Shown here piece by piece: positions 36,556 through 44,814 of a DNA stretch of 64,000 nucleotides. The translations under genes and the position numbers were made by a program. Under the pieces are notes generated by a model. That model saw nothing but the letters and a program-made list of their open reading frames with translations. It ran no database searches and was not told the DNA's origin. The stretch lies in contig NZ_BAABJI010000002.1 of the NCBI RefSeq assembly GCF_039543225.1, forward strand, positions 372,001-436,000, in the 5' to 3' direction. The DNA comes from Mucilaginibacter defluvii. Its GTDB lineage: Bacteria; Bacteroidota; Bacteroidia; Sphingobacteriales; Sphingobacteriaceae. Position 1 is the stretch's first letter, and the number at the start of each line of letters is the position of its first letter.

Positions 36556-38268
36556 ATGATGAAATTGAAAACAACAAAAGCAGTGGCATGGCTGTTCATC
36601 TGCGCTTTGTTAACTGCGGCTATCGTATCCTGTAATAAGGATTTTACCCGTGTGCTGCCGGATAAGGAGTATACAGATTCGGTGGATGTATTTTACGGCA
36701 AGCGCAAGGTTTTATACATAATTACCGATGGCGCGCGTGGCGCTTCGGTAAATGCGGCTAATGTGCCAAACATTAAATCATTACTGCCAAAATCAATATA
36801 CAGCTGGGTAGCGCTCAATGATCCAAACTCAAAGAATGATGCACGTAACTGGGCCGATATGCTTACAGGCGTTAAAAGTGACGATCACGGTGTAACAAGC
36901 AATACCTTTGAAGGTAATAACCTGGAGCGTTATAAAGTAATGTTTGAGCGTATTAAAGAGGTTACGCCTTCAATTAAAATTGCTTCGTTTTCGGCATCCG
37001 CTTTATTTAAAGAAAAGCTTACAGCCGGTACGGATATCAGCGAAGCTTATGCTACCGATGCTGAGGTTAAAACCGCTGTAGTAAATAATTTACAAAGCGA
37101 TACGGCGACATTCGTGGTAGCACACTTTAATGACATTGACCAAGCAGGCGCACAATACGGTTACGATAACTCTTTCCCGCAGTACAAAGCCGCTATTGAA
37201 ACATTTGATGGTTATGTGGGCGAAATTTTAAACGCTGTTAAAGCGCGAGAAAATTATGCTAATGAAGATTGGATGATCGTTATCGCGTCAAGCGGTGGCG
37301 GTGAATTTACCATTCCTCAAAACCAGAATGATAATACGGTTTTTAGCAACACCTCAGCAAATACATTTACTATTTACAGCGCTTTAAAATACAACCCGCG
37401 TATTATAAGTAAGCCGTTTACCGGCAACCGTTACCTGGGCCGCACCGTACGTATGCAAAACGAAGCGGTAAGAGCCGAGATTGACACTGCTGATATATTT
37501 AACCTGGGTGGTGATACCTCTAAGTTTACCATCGAGCTTAAGGTGAAAAAGAACGGTGAGCGCTTTAACTGGCCAAGCATATTAGGTAAACGCCGCGAAT
37601 GGTCAAGCGGGCACCCATCAGTAGGCTGGGTAATTTACCTGGAAGAAAAATACTGGTATTTTGAGTTACGTGGCGCTAAAGAGGTAAATGGCAACTACAG
37701 GCAATGCCGCGGCCGCGATCTGGAGCCAAATCAATGGAAAACATTATCGGTAAAGAGTGAAATACGTGGGGGCCGCCGATACATACGCACCTATACCAAC
37801 GGGCAGTTTGATAACGAAATTGATATAACTGATGCCGGTGATCTGGATAACAACGATAAGCTGAAACTGGGTTATCTGAATGGTACCGGACACGGATCTC
37901 CGGATGTTTACCTGAGTGATATCCGTTTCTTTAAAACCACTCTGCCTGATGCCACTATACAAAATTATGCTTGCGAAACAACTATCGATGAGGGACATCC
38001 GTATTATAGCTTTTTAGTAGGCTACTGGCCGGGTACCGACGGACAAGGAAACCTCATCAGGGATTTTGGCCCTCAGGCGCGCGACTTTAAGTTGATAGGT
38101 AATTATAAATGGGAAGATTTTAATGATTTGATATGCCCGCCATCAGCAGAAACTTTGGCACAGTTTGTTCCGCAAACCACAGATATTCCATCACAGGTAT
38201 TTAACTGGTTTAGGATAGCAAGCCGCCAAAGCTGGGATTTAAGCGGACGTGTTTGGTTAGATCAATAA
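36556..38268 (+). CDS. Alkaline-phosphatase-fold (probable pseudoenzyme) plus LamG-like lipoprotein
   Basis: 570 residues; lipobox IVSCNKD (Cys26). Residues about 50-290 look like a type I phosphodiesterase/nucleotide-pyrophosphatase fold: VLYIITDGARGAS with Asp58, DMLTGVKSDDHGVTS, DIDQAGAQYGYD and MIVIASSGGGEF. Several metal or nucleophile positions seem changed. The DxxGH histidine is Ala199. The SDHG pair is Ser246-Gly247. The nucleophile Thr position seems occupied by Asp or Ala near 96-101. Residues about 295-480 form a LamG/concanavalin-like domain (VGWVIYLEEKYWYFELRG, YTNGQFDNEIDITDAGDLD). From memory this matches the DUF4983-type proteins of such loci. It is probably a binding protein and not a phosphatase (inference). 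Confidence 0.78.
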   Translation: MMKLKTTKAVAWLFICALLTAAIVSCNKDFTRVLPDKEYTDSVDVFYGKRKVLYIITDGARGASVNAANVPNIKSLLPKSIYSWVALNDPNSKNDARNWADMLTGVKSDDHGVTSNTFEGNNLERYKVMFERIKEVTPSIKIASFSASALFKEKLTAGTDISEAYATDAEVKTAVVNNLQSDTATFVVAHFNDIDQAGAQYGYDNSFPQYKAAIETFDGYVGEILNAVKARENYANEDWMIVIASSGGGEFTIPQNQNDNTVFSNTSANTFTIYSALKYNPRIISKPFTGNRYLGRTVRMQNEAVRAEIDTADIFNLGGDTSKFTIELKVKKNGERFNWPSILGKRREWSSGHPSVGWVIYLEEKYWYFELRGAKEVNGNYRQCRGRDLEPNQWKTLSVKSEIRGGRRYIRTYTNGQFDNEIDITDAGDLDNNDKLKLGYLNGTGHGSPDVYLSDIRFFKTTLPDATIQNYACETTIDEGHPYYSFLVGYWPGTDGQGNLIRDFGPQARDFKLIGNYKWEDFNDLICPPSAETLAQFVPQTTDIPSQVFNWFRIASRQSWDLSGRVWLDQ

Positions 38269-38310
38269 ACTGAGTAGGAAGAGATAGAGTAAATATAACC
38301 AGTAACCATT

Positions 38311-39771
38311 ATGAGAAAAGTTATATACAGCCTGACGGCTTTATGCCTTGCAGGAATTATTATTGCATCGTGTAGTAAAAATAAGCTGGATAACGTTGAT
38401 CCGATTGATGACGAGCAGCGCAGCGTTTCAGGTGAGGGGATTATCGCAAGCGGCGTTGTTGCCGATAATGAATCCGTGCGCGTACCTTTTAAAATAACCC
38501 TGGACGCACCGGCGAAGAAGGCATTCCAGGTGGGTATTACGTTAAACACGGATACCATCACCAAACTGATCAGCAACGGTACGTTAACCAATACCGTGGC
38601 TTTGCCAAGCGGATCAGTTGATTATCCGAACGTAATTAATGTACCATACGGGGCTACAAGCGCAGTAGGCGAGGCAGTAGTACGTTTAAATGTACTCGAG
38701 AAAAATTTTGGTAAAGATGTAGCTTTCGCTTTTAAACTTGCCGAACCGGGCAAGGGCAACCAGATAAGCGCCAAAAACTCAAACATTATGGTAATAATGG
38801 ATAGCGATGCCCTGATAAAGGAAAGCGACATTCATTATATTTCCATACAAAACGGCGCAGGCATACTTGATGTCGACTTTAATAAAAACTACAACAAATC
38901 TTGGCCGGGTGGCATAACCGTTCCTATTGCTATTAATTTAGCCGGTAAACCTGCCGGGGCGTTTAATGTGAAAATTGAACTTGATACGGATACGCTGGCA
39001 AAATTAATAGCCAACAAGGTACTGCCGGCAAATACTATTGCGCTAAAACCTGATGAGTTTACGCTTGACACCAATATTCGTATTGTTACAGGGGCGAGCG
39101 GAGCAGTTGCGCGTCTTCAAATAGGCTGGCCTACGTTTGATGCAAATATTATTGCAAACAAACGCTTTGGATTTGTACTTAAAATTACCGATCCTACCAA
39201 ACACTTGCTTGATCCGGTAAAGAACTACGTGATAGTGTTAGTGCAACCGGAAGTGAATCTGGATAACAACTCCTATATTACCGGTAACGGAACAGGGCTT
39301 AAGGCCGAATATTTTAGTGATTACCAATTTTTAGATCAGGATGGCCGTAAGCCGACACTGGTAAGAATTGAGGAAAATATTAACTGGACAGGTGATGGCC
39401 CTTGGCAAAATGCTACACCTGGTATAAGCCGCGATAATTTTTCAACACGTTGGACCGGTGAATTCCTGGCTCCCGTACGTGGCGAGTACAAATTCTATCA
39501 AACCGAATGGGATGACGGATCACGTTTGTATGTTGATGGTAAAGCACTGGTTAACGACTTTACCGATAGGTGGGATGTGCCTGAACGTGTCGGAACTATA
39601 TTTCTTGAACGTGGTAAACGTTACAAAATTGAGGCACATCACAGAGAAAACGTTGGCGGGCAACGAGCTATACTTGCTTACGAGGTAAAAAATGCAACTG
39701 AGCCTAAAAACGTTATAATTAGCAAGCGCGTAATACCAATGAGCCAGTTATTCCCGGCTCCGTTAAATTAA
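38311..39771 (+). CDS. DUF1735-like repeats plus PA14 lipoprotein
   Basis: 486 residues; lipobox IIASCSK. Two related beta-sandwich repeats at about residues 45-170 and 180-310 share a K/E-L/I-x-T-D-T-L/I-x-K-L-I pattern (LNTDTITKLISNGTLTN, LDTDTLAKLIANKVLPAN), as in DUF1735-type surface lipoproteins. Residues about 330-480 are a PA14 domain (GLKAEYFSDYQFLDQ, STRWTGEFLAPVRGEYKFYQ, DDGSRLYVDGKALVNDF). PA14 domains bind carbohydrates in many adhesins and glycosidases. This favours a glycan-related ligand for the locus but does not prove it. Confidence 0.83.
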   Translation: MRKVIYSLTALCLAGIIIASCSKNKLDNVDPIDDEQRSVSGEGIIASGVVADNESVRVPFKITLDAPAKKAFQVGITLNTDTITKLISNGTLTNTVALPSGSVDYPNVINVPYGATSAVGEAVVRLNVLEKNFGKDVAFAFKLAEPGKGNQISAKNSNIMVIMDSDALIKESDIHYISIQNGAGILDVDFNKNYNKSWPGGITVPIAINLAGKPAGAFNVKIELDTDTLAKLIANKVLPANTIALKPDEFTLDTNIRIVTGASGAVARLQIGWPTFDANIIANKRFGFVLKITDPTKHLLDPVKNYVIVLVQPEVNLDNNSYITGNGTGLKAEYFSDYQFLDQDGRKPTLVRIEENINWTGDGPWQNATPGISRDNFSTRWTGEFLAPVRGEYKFYQTEWDDGSRLYVDGKALVNDFTDRWDVPERVGTIFLERGKRYKIEAHHRENVGGQRAILAYEVKNATEPKNVIISKRVIPMSQLFPAPLN

Positions 39772-39782
39772 AATATCAGATA

Positions 39783-40637
39783 ATGAACATGAAAGCATTT
39801 TATAGAATTTCATCAGCCATTGTACTGGTAGCTATGCTGTCCGTCGGCTGTAAAAAAGAGAAAGCGGAAACAAAACCCGAACCGGAGTTGCCGCGTCCAG
39901 TCGCTGATTTCAGTGTAGAGGTGCCTGATACGCTCGAGTACAATAAATTTAAATTTACCAGCAACTCTACTGATTTTGAAAGCTTGCTTTGGCAATTTGG
40001 AGATGATAGCACATCAACAGACCCAAATCCAATGCATAAGTATGAGTTTGACGATAACTACAAGGTAAACCTTACAGTACGTAACAAGCAGGGTTTTACA
40101 TCGAGCCGTGAAATTATCTTGCGGGTGGCCGACCCTAATTTTGATCCGACAAAGATAGGCCCAAGTTATTTTAAAACTATTGGTGGTACGTTATGGGTAT
40201 CACGCGATAATGGTGGCGGTCCGGATGGCGGCGAAGGTTCAAAAAAAGTTGTTGACGATAATCCTAATAGTAAATTTTTACAATCCGGTTTTGCTGGTGA
40301 CCTGGTAATTAAGTTCACGCTCGACAGTGCGGTTGTTGCCGGTGGCTATACTTTAGTCTCGGGTAATGACGCGCCAGACCGCAATCCAAGAAACTGGGAG
40401 GTTCAGGGTTCAGAAGATGATGTTAAATGGATTACATTGGAATCAGCAGCTGCCTCAAATAACCCGAATTCTGTTAATTACAAATGGTTTTTCACTGCTC
40501 CAAACCAACGTAAGTTTTGGCATTTTAAGAGGAATAATACAGCTTACAAATACTATAGGTTAAGAGTAAAATCAAACTGGGGTAGCCGCGATTTTCAATT
40601 GTCAGAGTGGTCTATCAACAAAAAACAACCGGATTGA
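39783..40637 (+). CDS. PKD plus discoidin-like lipoprotein
   Basis: 284 residues; lipobox LSVGCKKE. A PKD domain spans residues about 40-120 (RPVADFSVEVPDTLEYNKFK, WQFGDDSTSTDPNPMHKYE). The C-terminal module, about 140-284, is clearly related to the tail of the first fasciclin gene of the operon: DNGGGPDGGEGSKKVVDD, LVSGNDAPDRNPRNWEVQGS, YKYYRLRVKSN then FQLSEWSIN. The repeated Asp/Gly stretch could bind calcium, as in discoidin or carbohydrate-binding folds. It is the last gene of the cluster and is followed by a strong terminator. Confidence 0.85.
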   Translation: MNMKAFYRISSAIVLVAMLSVGCKKEKAETKPEPELPRPVADFSVEVPDTLEYNKFKFTSNSTDFESLLWQFGDDSTSTDPNPMHKYEFDDNYKVNLTVRNKQGFTSSREIILRVADPNFDPTKIGPSYFKTIGGTLWVSRDNGGGPDGGEGSKKVVDDNPNSKFLQSGFAGDLVIKFTLDSAVVAGGYTLVSGNDAPDRNPRNWEVQGSEDDVKWITLESAAASNNPNSVNYKWFFTAPNQRKFWHFKRNNTAYKYYRLRVKSNWGSRDFQLSEWSINKKQPD

Positions 40638-40669
40638 TAAACAATACCTAATACTTAAATCCATCACAA

Positions 40670-40703
40670 AAAAGGCGCTTAACCACATAGTTAAGCGCCT
40701 TTT
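40670..40703. terminator. Bidirectional terminator closing the SusCD operon
   Basis: AAAAGGCGCTTAAC (40670-40683) pairs perfectly with 40690-40703 across a 6-base loop, with T runs on both strands. It also serves the convergent aldo/keto reductase. Confidence 0.92.
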
Positions 40704-40720
40704 GAATTTTTGTTAAACTT

Positions 40721-41671
40721 TTAATATTCGCTTGCATGGCTCAGCAAATCAATATCATCTTTAGATAATTTGATTTCGGCAGCCTTTGCAATATCGGTCA
40801 ACTGCGCAACACTGGTGGCGCTGGCAATGGGGGCGGTTATGCCTGGTTGCGCTATCAGCCAAGCTACAGATACGGTTGCCAGCGGCACGTTATGTTTTGC
40901 GGCAACTTCATCCAAAGCCTTAAGTATGTTCTGACCACGATTATCCAGGTATTTTTTGATGCCACCGCCTCGCTGACTTTTATTAAGGTCATCCGCTGAG
41001 CGGTATTTGCCGGTTAAAAATCCGCTGGCTAATGAGTAATAGGTTATCACACCCAAATCCTTTTCTAAACAAAGTTTTTGCAATTCTGCTTCAAAGCCTT
41101 CACGATCATACAGGTTATACTCCGGTTGCAGGCTTTGGTAGGCGGCGAAACCATTATCTTCACTTACTTTTATAGCTTCAGCCAGGCGGTTGGCTTTAAA
41201 GTTTGATGCACCAATGGCACGTACTTTCCCCTCTTTTATCAGTTGATCGAACGCCTGCATGGTTTCCGCCAGAGGTGTGTCTTTATCATCATCATGAGAT
41301 TGATATAGATCGATATAATCCGTCTGTAAACGCTTTAAGGACGCTTCAACGGCCCGGTTGATATACTTTTTAGATAAGCCTTTCATGCCTTCGCCCATAG
41401 GCTTGCCTACTTTAGTAGCCAACACTATTTTATCCCGCTTTCCGGTTTTTTTTAACCAATTACCGATGATAATCTCTGATTCACCACCTCTATTACCAGG
41501 CACCCAATAAGAGTAAACATCGGCGGTATCAACCAAATTAAAATCCTTATCCACAAAAGCATCCAATAATTCAAAGGATCGTTTTTCATCGGCCGTCCAG
41601 CCAAAAACATTTCCGCCGAAGGCAAAGGGTTTTACAGTCAACCCGGATTTTCCTATCTTTCTGTCTTCCAT
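40721..41671 (-). CDS. Aldo/keto reductase
   Basis: 316 residues of the AKR superfamily (TIM barrel, NADPH-dependent). The conserved catalytic features are DTADVYSYW (Asp, Tyr), ATKVGKPMG (Lys) and YQSHDDDKDTP (His). A cofactor-binding C-terminus follows (PIASATSVAQLTDIAKA). It is close to the YghZ/Tas-like general oxidoreductase group; the substrate is unknown. Its ATG overlaps the stop of the upstream 80-residue gene as TAATG, which suggests translational coupling. Confidence 0.9.
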   Translation of the reverse strand: MEDRKIGKSGLTVKPFAFGGNVFGWTADEKRSFELLDAFVDKDFNLVDTADVYSYWVPGNRGGESEIIIGNWLKKTGKRDKIVLATKVGKPMGEGMKGLSKKYINRAVEASLKRLQTDYIDLYQSHDDDKDTPLAETMQAFDQLIKEGKVRAIGASNFKANRLAEAIKVSEDNGFAAYQSLQPEYNLYDREGFEAELQKLCLEKDLGVITYYSLASGFLTGKYRSADDLNKSQRGGGIKKYLDNRGQNILKALDEVAAKHNVPLATVSVAWLIAQPGITAPIASATSVAQLTDIAKAAEIKLSKDDIDLLSHASEY

Positions 41672-41913
41672 TACAAAGCCTTTTGATTGTTTTGAATCTG
41701 CTCTATAAGTTCATCAACCCAGCCTGAAAAATACGGCTCAGTTCCGCTTGCGCGTTCCCAGTTACCTTCCTCGTTGCGGATAATGATAAGTTCCAGGCTT
41801 CCGTCTATTGATTGGAATTTATACGCCTGGCCTCCACCGTTGGTAATTTCGGTCACTATTCCGTCAATTGGCCCGTCCGAGCCGGTTAGTACTGCTTCAA
41901 ATTGTTCGTTCAT
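41671..41913 (-). CDS. Small hypothetical protein coupled to the aldo/keto reductase
   Basis: 80 residues: MNEQFEAVLTGSDGPIDGIV, then a beta-rich middle (FQSIDGSLELIIIRNEEGNW) and an acidic helical C-terminus (WVDELIEQIQNN). I do not recognise the family. The 1-base overlap of its TAA with the ATG of the aldo/keto reductase argues for a real, cotranscribed gene. It faces away from the MBL-fold gene across a 155-bp divergent region. Confidence 0.7.
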   Translation of the reverse strand: MNEQFEAVLTGSDGPIDGIVTEITNGGGQAYKFQSIDGSLELIIIRNEEGNWERASGTEPYFSGWVDELIEQIQNNQKAL

Positions 41914-42068
41914 AATAAAAATGTTTAATAGCCGCGTTTAAACATCGGCGGTTTAAGTAAATATCAAGTGCGACTTAAAGTAATATCCATAAGTATCACT
42001 AATAAAACACCAACATTAAAACCATTGAATTGAATGCATTGTTTGTACTGAATACATCTAACTGAATT

Positions 42069-43010
42069 ATGAGAAAAAAGACAAATTATTTTCAGGTTGC
42101 CCAAAACGTGTGGGGGATGAAAATCACCTTTGTTAATGTTTACATGATAGCGAACAGGAGGGGAGCAGGTAAGGGTTGGGTATTGGTTGATGCCGGTTTG
42201 CGTGGTACCGCCAGGAGAATAATTGCCATGGCCGAAAGTATTTTTGGGCCGGGTACCAAACCTGCGGCTATTGTGCTTACACACGGGCATTTTGATCACG
42301 TTGGAGCGCTTGAAGAGCTTTTAAAATATTGGGATGTACCCGTTTACGCGCACCCGCTTGAGTTGCCTTATTTAACAGGTCAATCATCATATCCGCCCGC
42401 TGATCCGGGTGTAGGGGGTGGTTTAATGAGTTTGATATCCTGGGCTTATCCAACAAAGCCTATCAATTTAGGCAGCCGCGTAATACCCATTGATAAATAT
42501 GAAGGTATACCTGAGTTGCCGGAATGGAAAGTGATTCATACGCCTGGCCATACGCCGGGACATATTTCACTGTTTTTGCCATTAAATACTACGCTGATTG
42601 CCGGAGACGCGTTTACTACTACTCAAAATGAGTCCGTAGTAAACGCATTGAATTTCAATAAAAAGCTTTCGGGCCCACCAATGTATATGACGACTGATTG
42701 GCACGCGGCGGAAAAATCGGTGCGTAAACTTGCCGCCTTACAACCCCGCATTGCCGGCACAGGGCATGGTTTCGTTATGCGCGGCAAGGAATTGCAAACG
42801 ACGCTTAACTATTTGGCCAACAACTTCAGGCAGTTAGCGGTGCCAAAACACGGCCGTTATGTAAAACGTGCTGCCATGGCCGACGAAACCGGCGTTAAAT
42901 ACGTGCCATCGTATACAGAAACGCCCAACCTTAAGCTGAAAGCGGCTGCCGTGGCTTTAGGTGCTGCGGCGGTAGCGTTTTTGGTTACTAAAGCTGTAGC
43001 TAAAAGGTAG
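42069..43010 (+). CDS. MBL-fold metallo-hydrolase
   Basis: 313 residues. The zinc-binding motif is THGHFDHVG (HxHxDH), with further ligands in HTPGHTPGHISLF, AGDAFTT and GTGHGFVMRG. The core is a standard metallo-beta-lactamase fold of the glyoxalase II or broad hydrolase kind. The C-terminus adds a short Ala/Val-rich hydrophobic helix followed by lysines (AVAFLVTKAVAKR), which may anchor it to the membrane. The substrate cannot be predicted. The DUF3820 gene follows 12 bp downstream. Confidence 0.87.
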   Translation: MRKKTNYFQVAQNVWGMKITFVNVYMIANRRGAGKGWVLVDAGLRGTARRIIAMAESIFGPGTKPAAIVLTHGHFDHVGALEELLKYWDVPVYAHPLELPYLTGQSSYPPADPGVGGGLMSLISWAYPTKPINLGSRVIPIDKYEGIPELPEWKVIHTPGHTPGHISLFLPLNTTLIAGDAFTTTQNESVVNALNFNKKLSGPPMYMTTDWHAAEKSVRKLAALQPRIAGTGHGFVMRGKELQTTLNYLANNFRQLAVPKHGRYVKRAAMADETGVKYVPSYTETPNLKLKAAAVALGAAAVAFLVTKAVAKR

Positions 43011-43022
43011 TATATTTACCGG

Positions 43023-43274
43023 GTGGAGAATATAGTACCCGATAAAGAGGTTTTGATAAACGCGGTAACCCTTAAAATGCCTTTCGGAAAATATAAAGGT
43101 ACCTTGTTATGCGATTTGCCGGTTTACTACCTGGAATGGTTGCATAATAAGGGGTTTCCGGCGGGTAAGCTCGGTATGGCCCTTTCAACCGTTTTTGAGA
43201 TAAAAACAAATGGTGTTACCGGCCTGCTTCTGCAGGTTAAGCAATATGTACAGCAACAAAAAAGCGACAGGTAA
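43023..43274 (+). CDS. DUF3820 family protein
   Basis: 83 residues. MPFGKYKGTLLCDLPVYYLE is the DUF3820 hallmark (MPFGKYKGxxLxDLPxxYL). The start is GTG at 43023, giving a 12-bp gap to the upstream MBL gene. The function of the family is not established; the fold resembles the small nucleic-acid-binding parts of DNA-processing proteins. The stop codon lies inside the loop of a terminator hairpin at 43257-43290. Confidence 0.85.
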   Translation: MENIVPDKEVLINAVTLKMPFGKYKGTLLCDLPVYYLEWLHNKGFPAGKLGMALSTVFEIKTNGVTGLLLQVKQYVQQQKSDR

Positions 43275-43290
43275 ACCCGTCGCTTTTTTG
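43257..43290. terminator. Terminator overlapping the DUF3820 stop
   Basis: AAAAAGCGAC pairs with GTCGCTTTTT across a loop that contains the TAA at 43272-43274. A T run follows on the plus strand. The convergent NtrC-type gene ends 25 bp further on. Confidence 0.85.
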
Positions 43291-43314
43291 TTATTATAAT
43301 CTTTTGTACAATAA

Positions 43315-44697
43315 TTATTCCCCACGCTTTAAGCCGTATTTCTCTATCTTACTATAAAGGTGGCTGCGTTGAATATCAATGTCGTCGGCTGTTTTTGATA
43401 CGTTCCAGTTATTTTTCTCCAGTTTGAATTTAATAAACTCACGTTCAGCAAAATCTTTATACTCCTGAAAATTTTTGAACTGGTTAAAGTCTGTTTGCGG
43501 GGCCGCCGGCTGCGCGCCGTTAACCGGAGTTGCAGGTGCTGACGGGTTAGCAAACGATCGTACATCATTGTCGGTGATCATTTTATCGCTCATGATGATC
43601 AATCGCTCTACCATGTTACGCAACTCGCGAATGTTACCCGTCCAGGGTAGAGATTTTAAAGCCTCCAGCGCGCCTTCAGAAATTCGTTTGGTAGGCATGC
43701 CGTACTCGCCGCATATTTCGTCCAAAAAGCTCTGTGTAAGTAGCGGAATATCATCCTTACGCTCAATCAGCGGTGGTACGTGTATCAATATAACACTTAA
43801 GCGGTGGTATAAGTCCATACGGAAATTACCGGCTTCAATCTCTTTAAGCAGATCTTTATTAGTTGCAGCGATAACGCGCACGTCAACATCTATTTCCTTC
43901 TCGCCGCCAACACGCGTTATTTTATTTTCCTGAAGGGCACGCAGAACTTTTGCCTGGGCAGAATGGCTCATATCCCCAATTTCATCCAAAAACAAAGTGC
44001 CGCCACTTGCTGATTCAAACTTACCAATACGCTGTTTAATGGCCGATGTAAATGAGCCTTTTTCGTGACCGAAGAGTTCACTTTCGATCAATTCAGAAGG
44101 GATAGCCGCGCAGTTAACCTCGATTAGCGGTGCATTGGCACGGTTTGATTTTTCGTGCAGCCAACGCGCAACAAGTTCCTTACCGCTACCATTTGCACCA
44201 GTAACCAGTACACGGGCATCTGTGGGGCCTACGCGCTCAATGGTTTCCTTTATTTTTAATATTCCCTGCGATTCGCCAAGTATAGGGCGAACCTTTGATA
44301 CTTTGCGTTTTAAGGTTTTGGTTTCAACAACTAAGCTACCACGATCAAGCGCGTTGCGTACTGTTATCAGCAGTCTGTTCAGATCAGGTGGTTTGGATAT
44401 AAAGTCAAACGCTCCTTTTTTGCTGGCTTCAACGGCTGTTTCAACGGTGCCGTGGCCTGATATCATGATAAACGGCAGGTCGGGCTTAATGCTCAAACCT
44501 TCCTGCAACACCTCCATGCCATCCATACGGTTCATTTTGATGTCGCAAAGCACAAGGTCGTAATCGTTGTTCTGGATCATATCCAGTCCGTCAACGCCGT
44601 TATCTACATCCTCAACCTGATAATCTTCATATTCCAGAATTTCGCGTAGGGTGCTGCGGATTGCCCGCTCGTCGTCAATAATTAAAATTTTAGCCAT
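43315..44697 (-). CDS. Sigma-54-dependent response regulator, NtrC family
   Basis: 460 residues. The receiver domain is 1-120 with phospho-acceptor Asp52 ([13 protein letters not shown]) and Lys in FDFISKPPD. The AAA+ domain is about 138-365 with Walker A GANGSGKE (167-174), the sigma-54-contact loop GSFTSA (214-219, where most homologs read GAFTGA), and Walker [10 protein letters not shown]. The Fis-type HTH is at the C-terminus ([20 protein letters not shown]). It should activate sigma-54 promoters after phosphorylation. No partner histidine kinase is in the window. The upstream MFS gene is same-strand, but a TAnnTTTG box lies between them. Confidence 0.93.
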   Translation of the reverse strand: MAKILIIDDERAIRSTLREILEYEDYQVEDVDNGVDGLDMIQNNDYDLVLCDIKMNRMDGMEVLQEGLSIKPDLPFIMISGHGTVETAVEASKKGAFDFISKPPDLNRLLITVRNALDRGSLVVETKTLKRKVSKVRPILGESQGILKIKETIERVGPTDARVLVTGANGSGKELVARWLHEKSNRANAPLIEVNCAAIPSELIESELFGHEKGSFTSAIKQRIGKFESASGGTLFLDEIGDMSHSAQAKVLRALQENKITRVGGEKEIDVDVRVIAATNKDLLKEIEAGNFRMDLYHRLSVILIHVPPLIERKDDIPLLTQSFLDEICGEYGMPTKRISEGALEALKSLPWTGNIRELRNMVERLIIMSDKMITDNDVRSFANPSAPATPVNGAQPAAPQTDFNQFKNFQEYKDFAEREFIKFKLEKNNWNVSKTADDIDIQRSHLYSKIEKYGLKRGE

Positions 44698-44774
44698 TTG
44701 TATAGTTGTTCAATACCGAATCGGATGTTATAGGTTGCAGATAAACAAAAGATTTAACTACTGATATATGTATA

Positions 44775-44782
44775 CAAAAATA
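44775..44782 (-). promoter_or_regulatory. TAnnTTTG -7 element before the NtrC-type gene
   Basis: TATTTTTG on the minus strand, 77 bases before the ATG at 44697. It suggests transcription independent of the MFS permease gene. Confidence 0.4.
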
Positions 44783-44814
44783 AACACTATTGGTTTTTAT
44801 AAATCTGATAAAAA

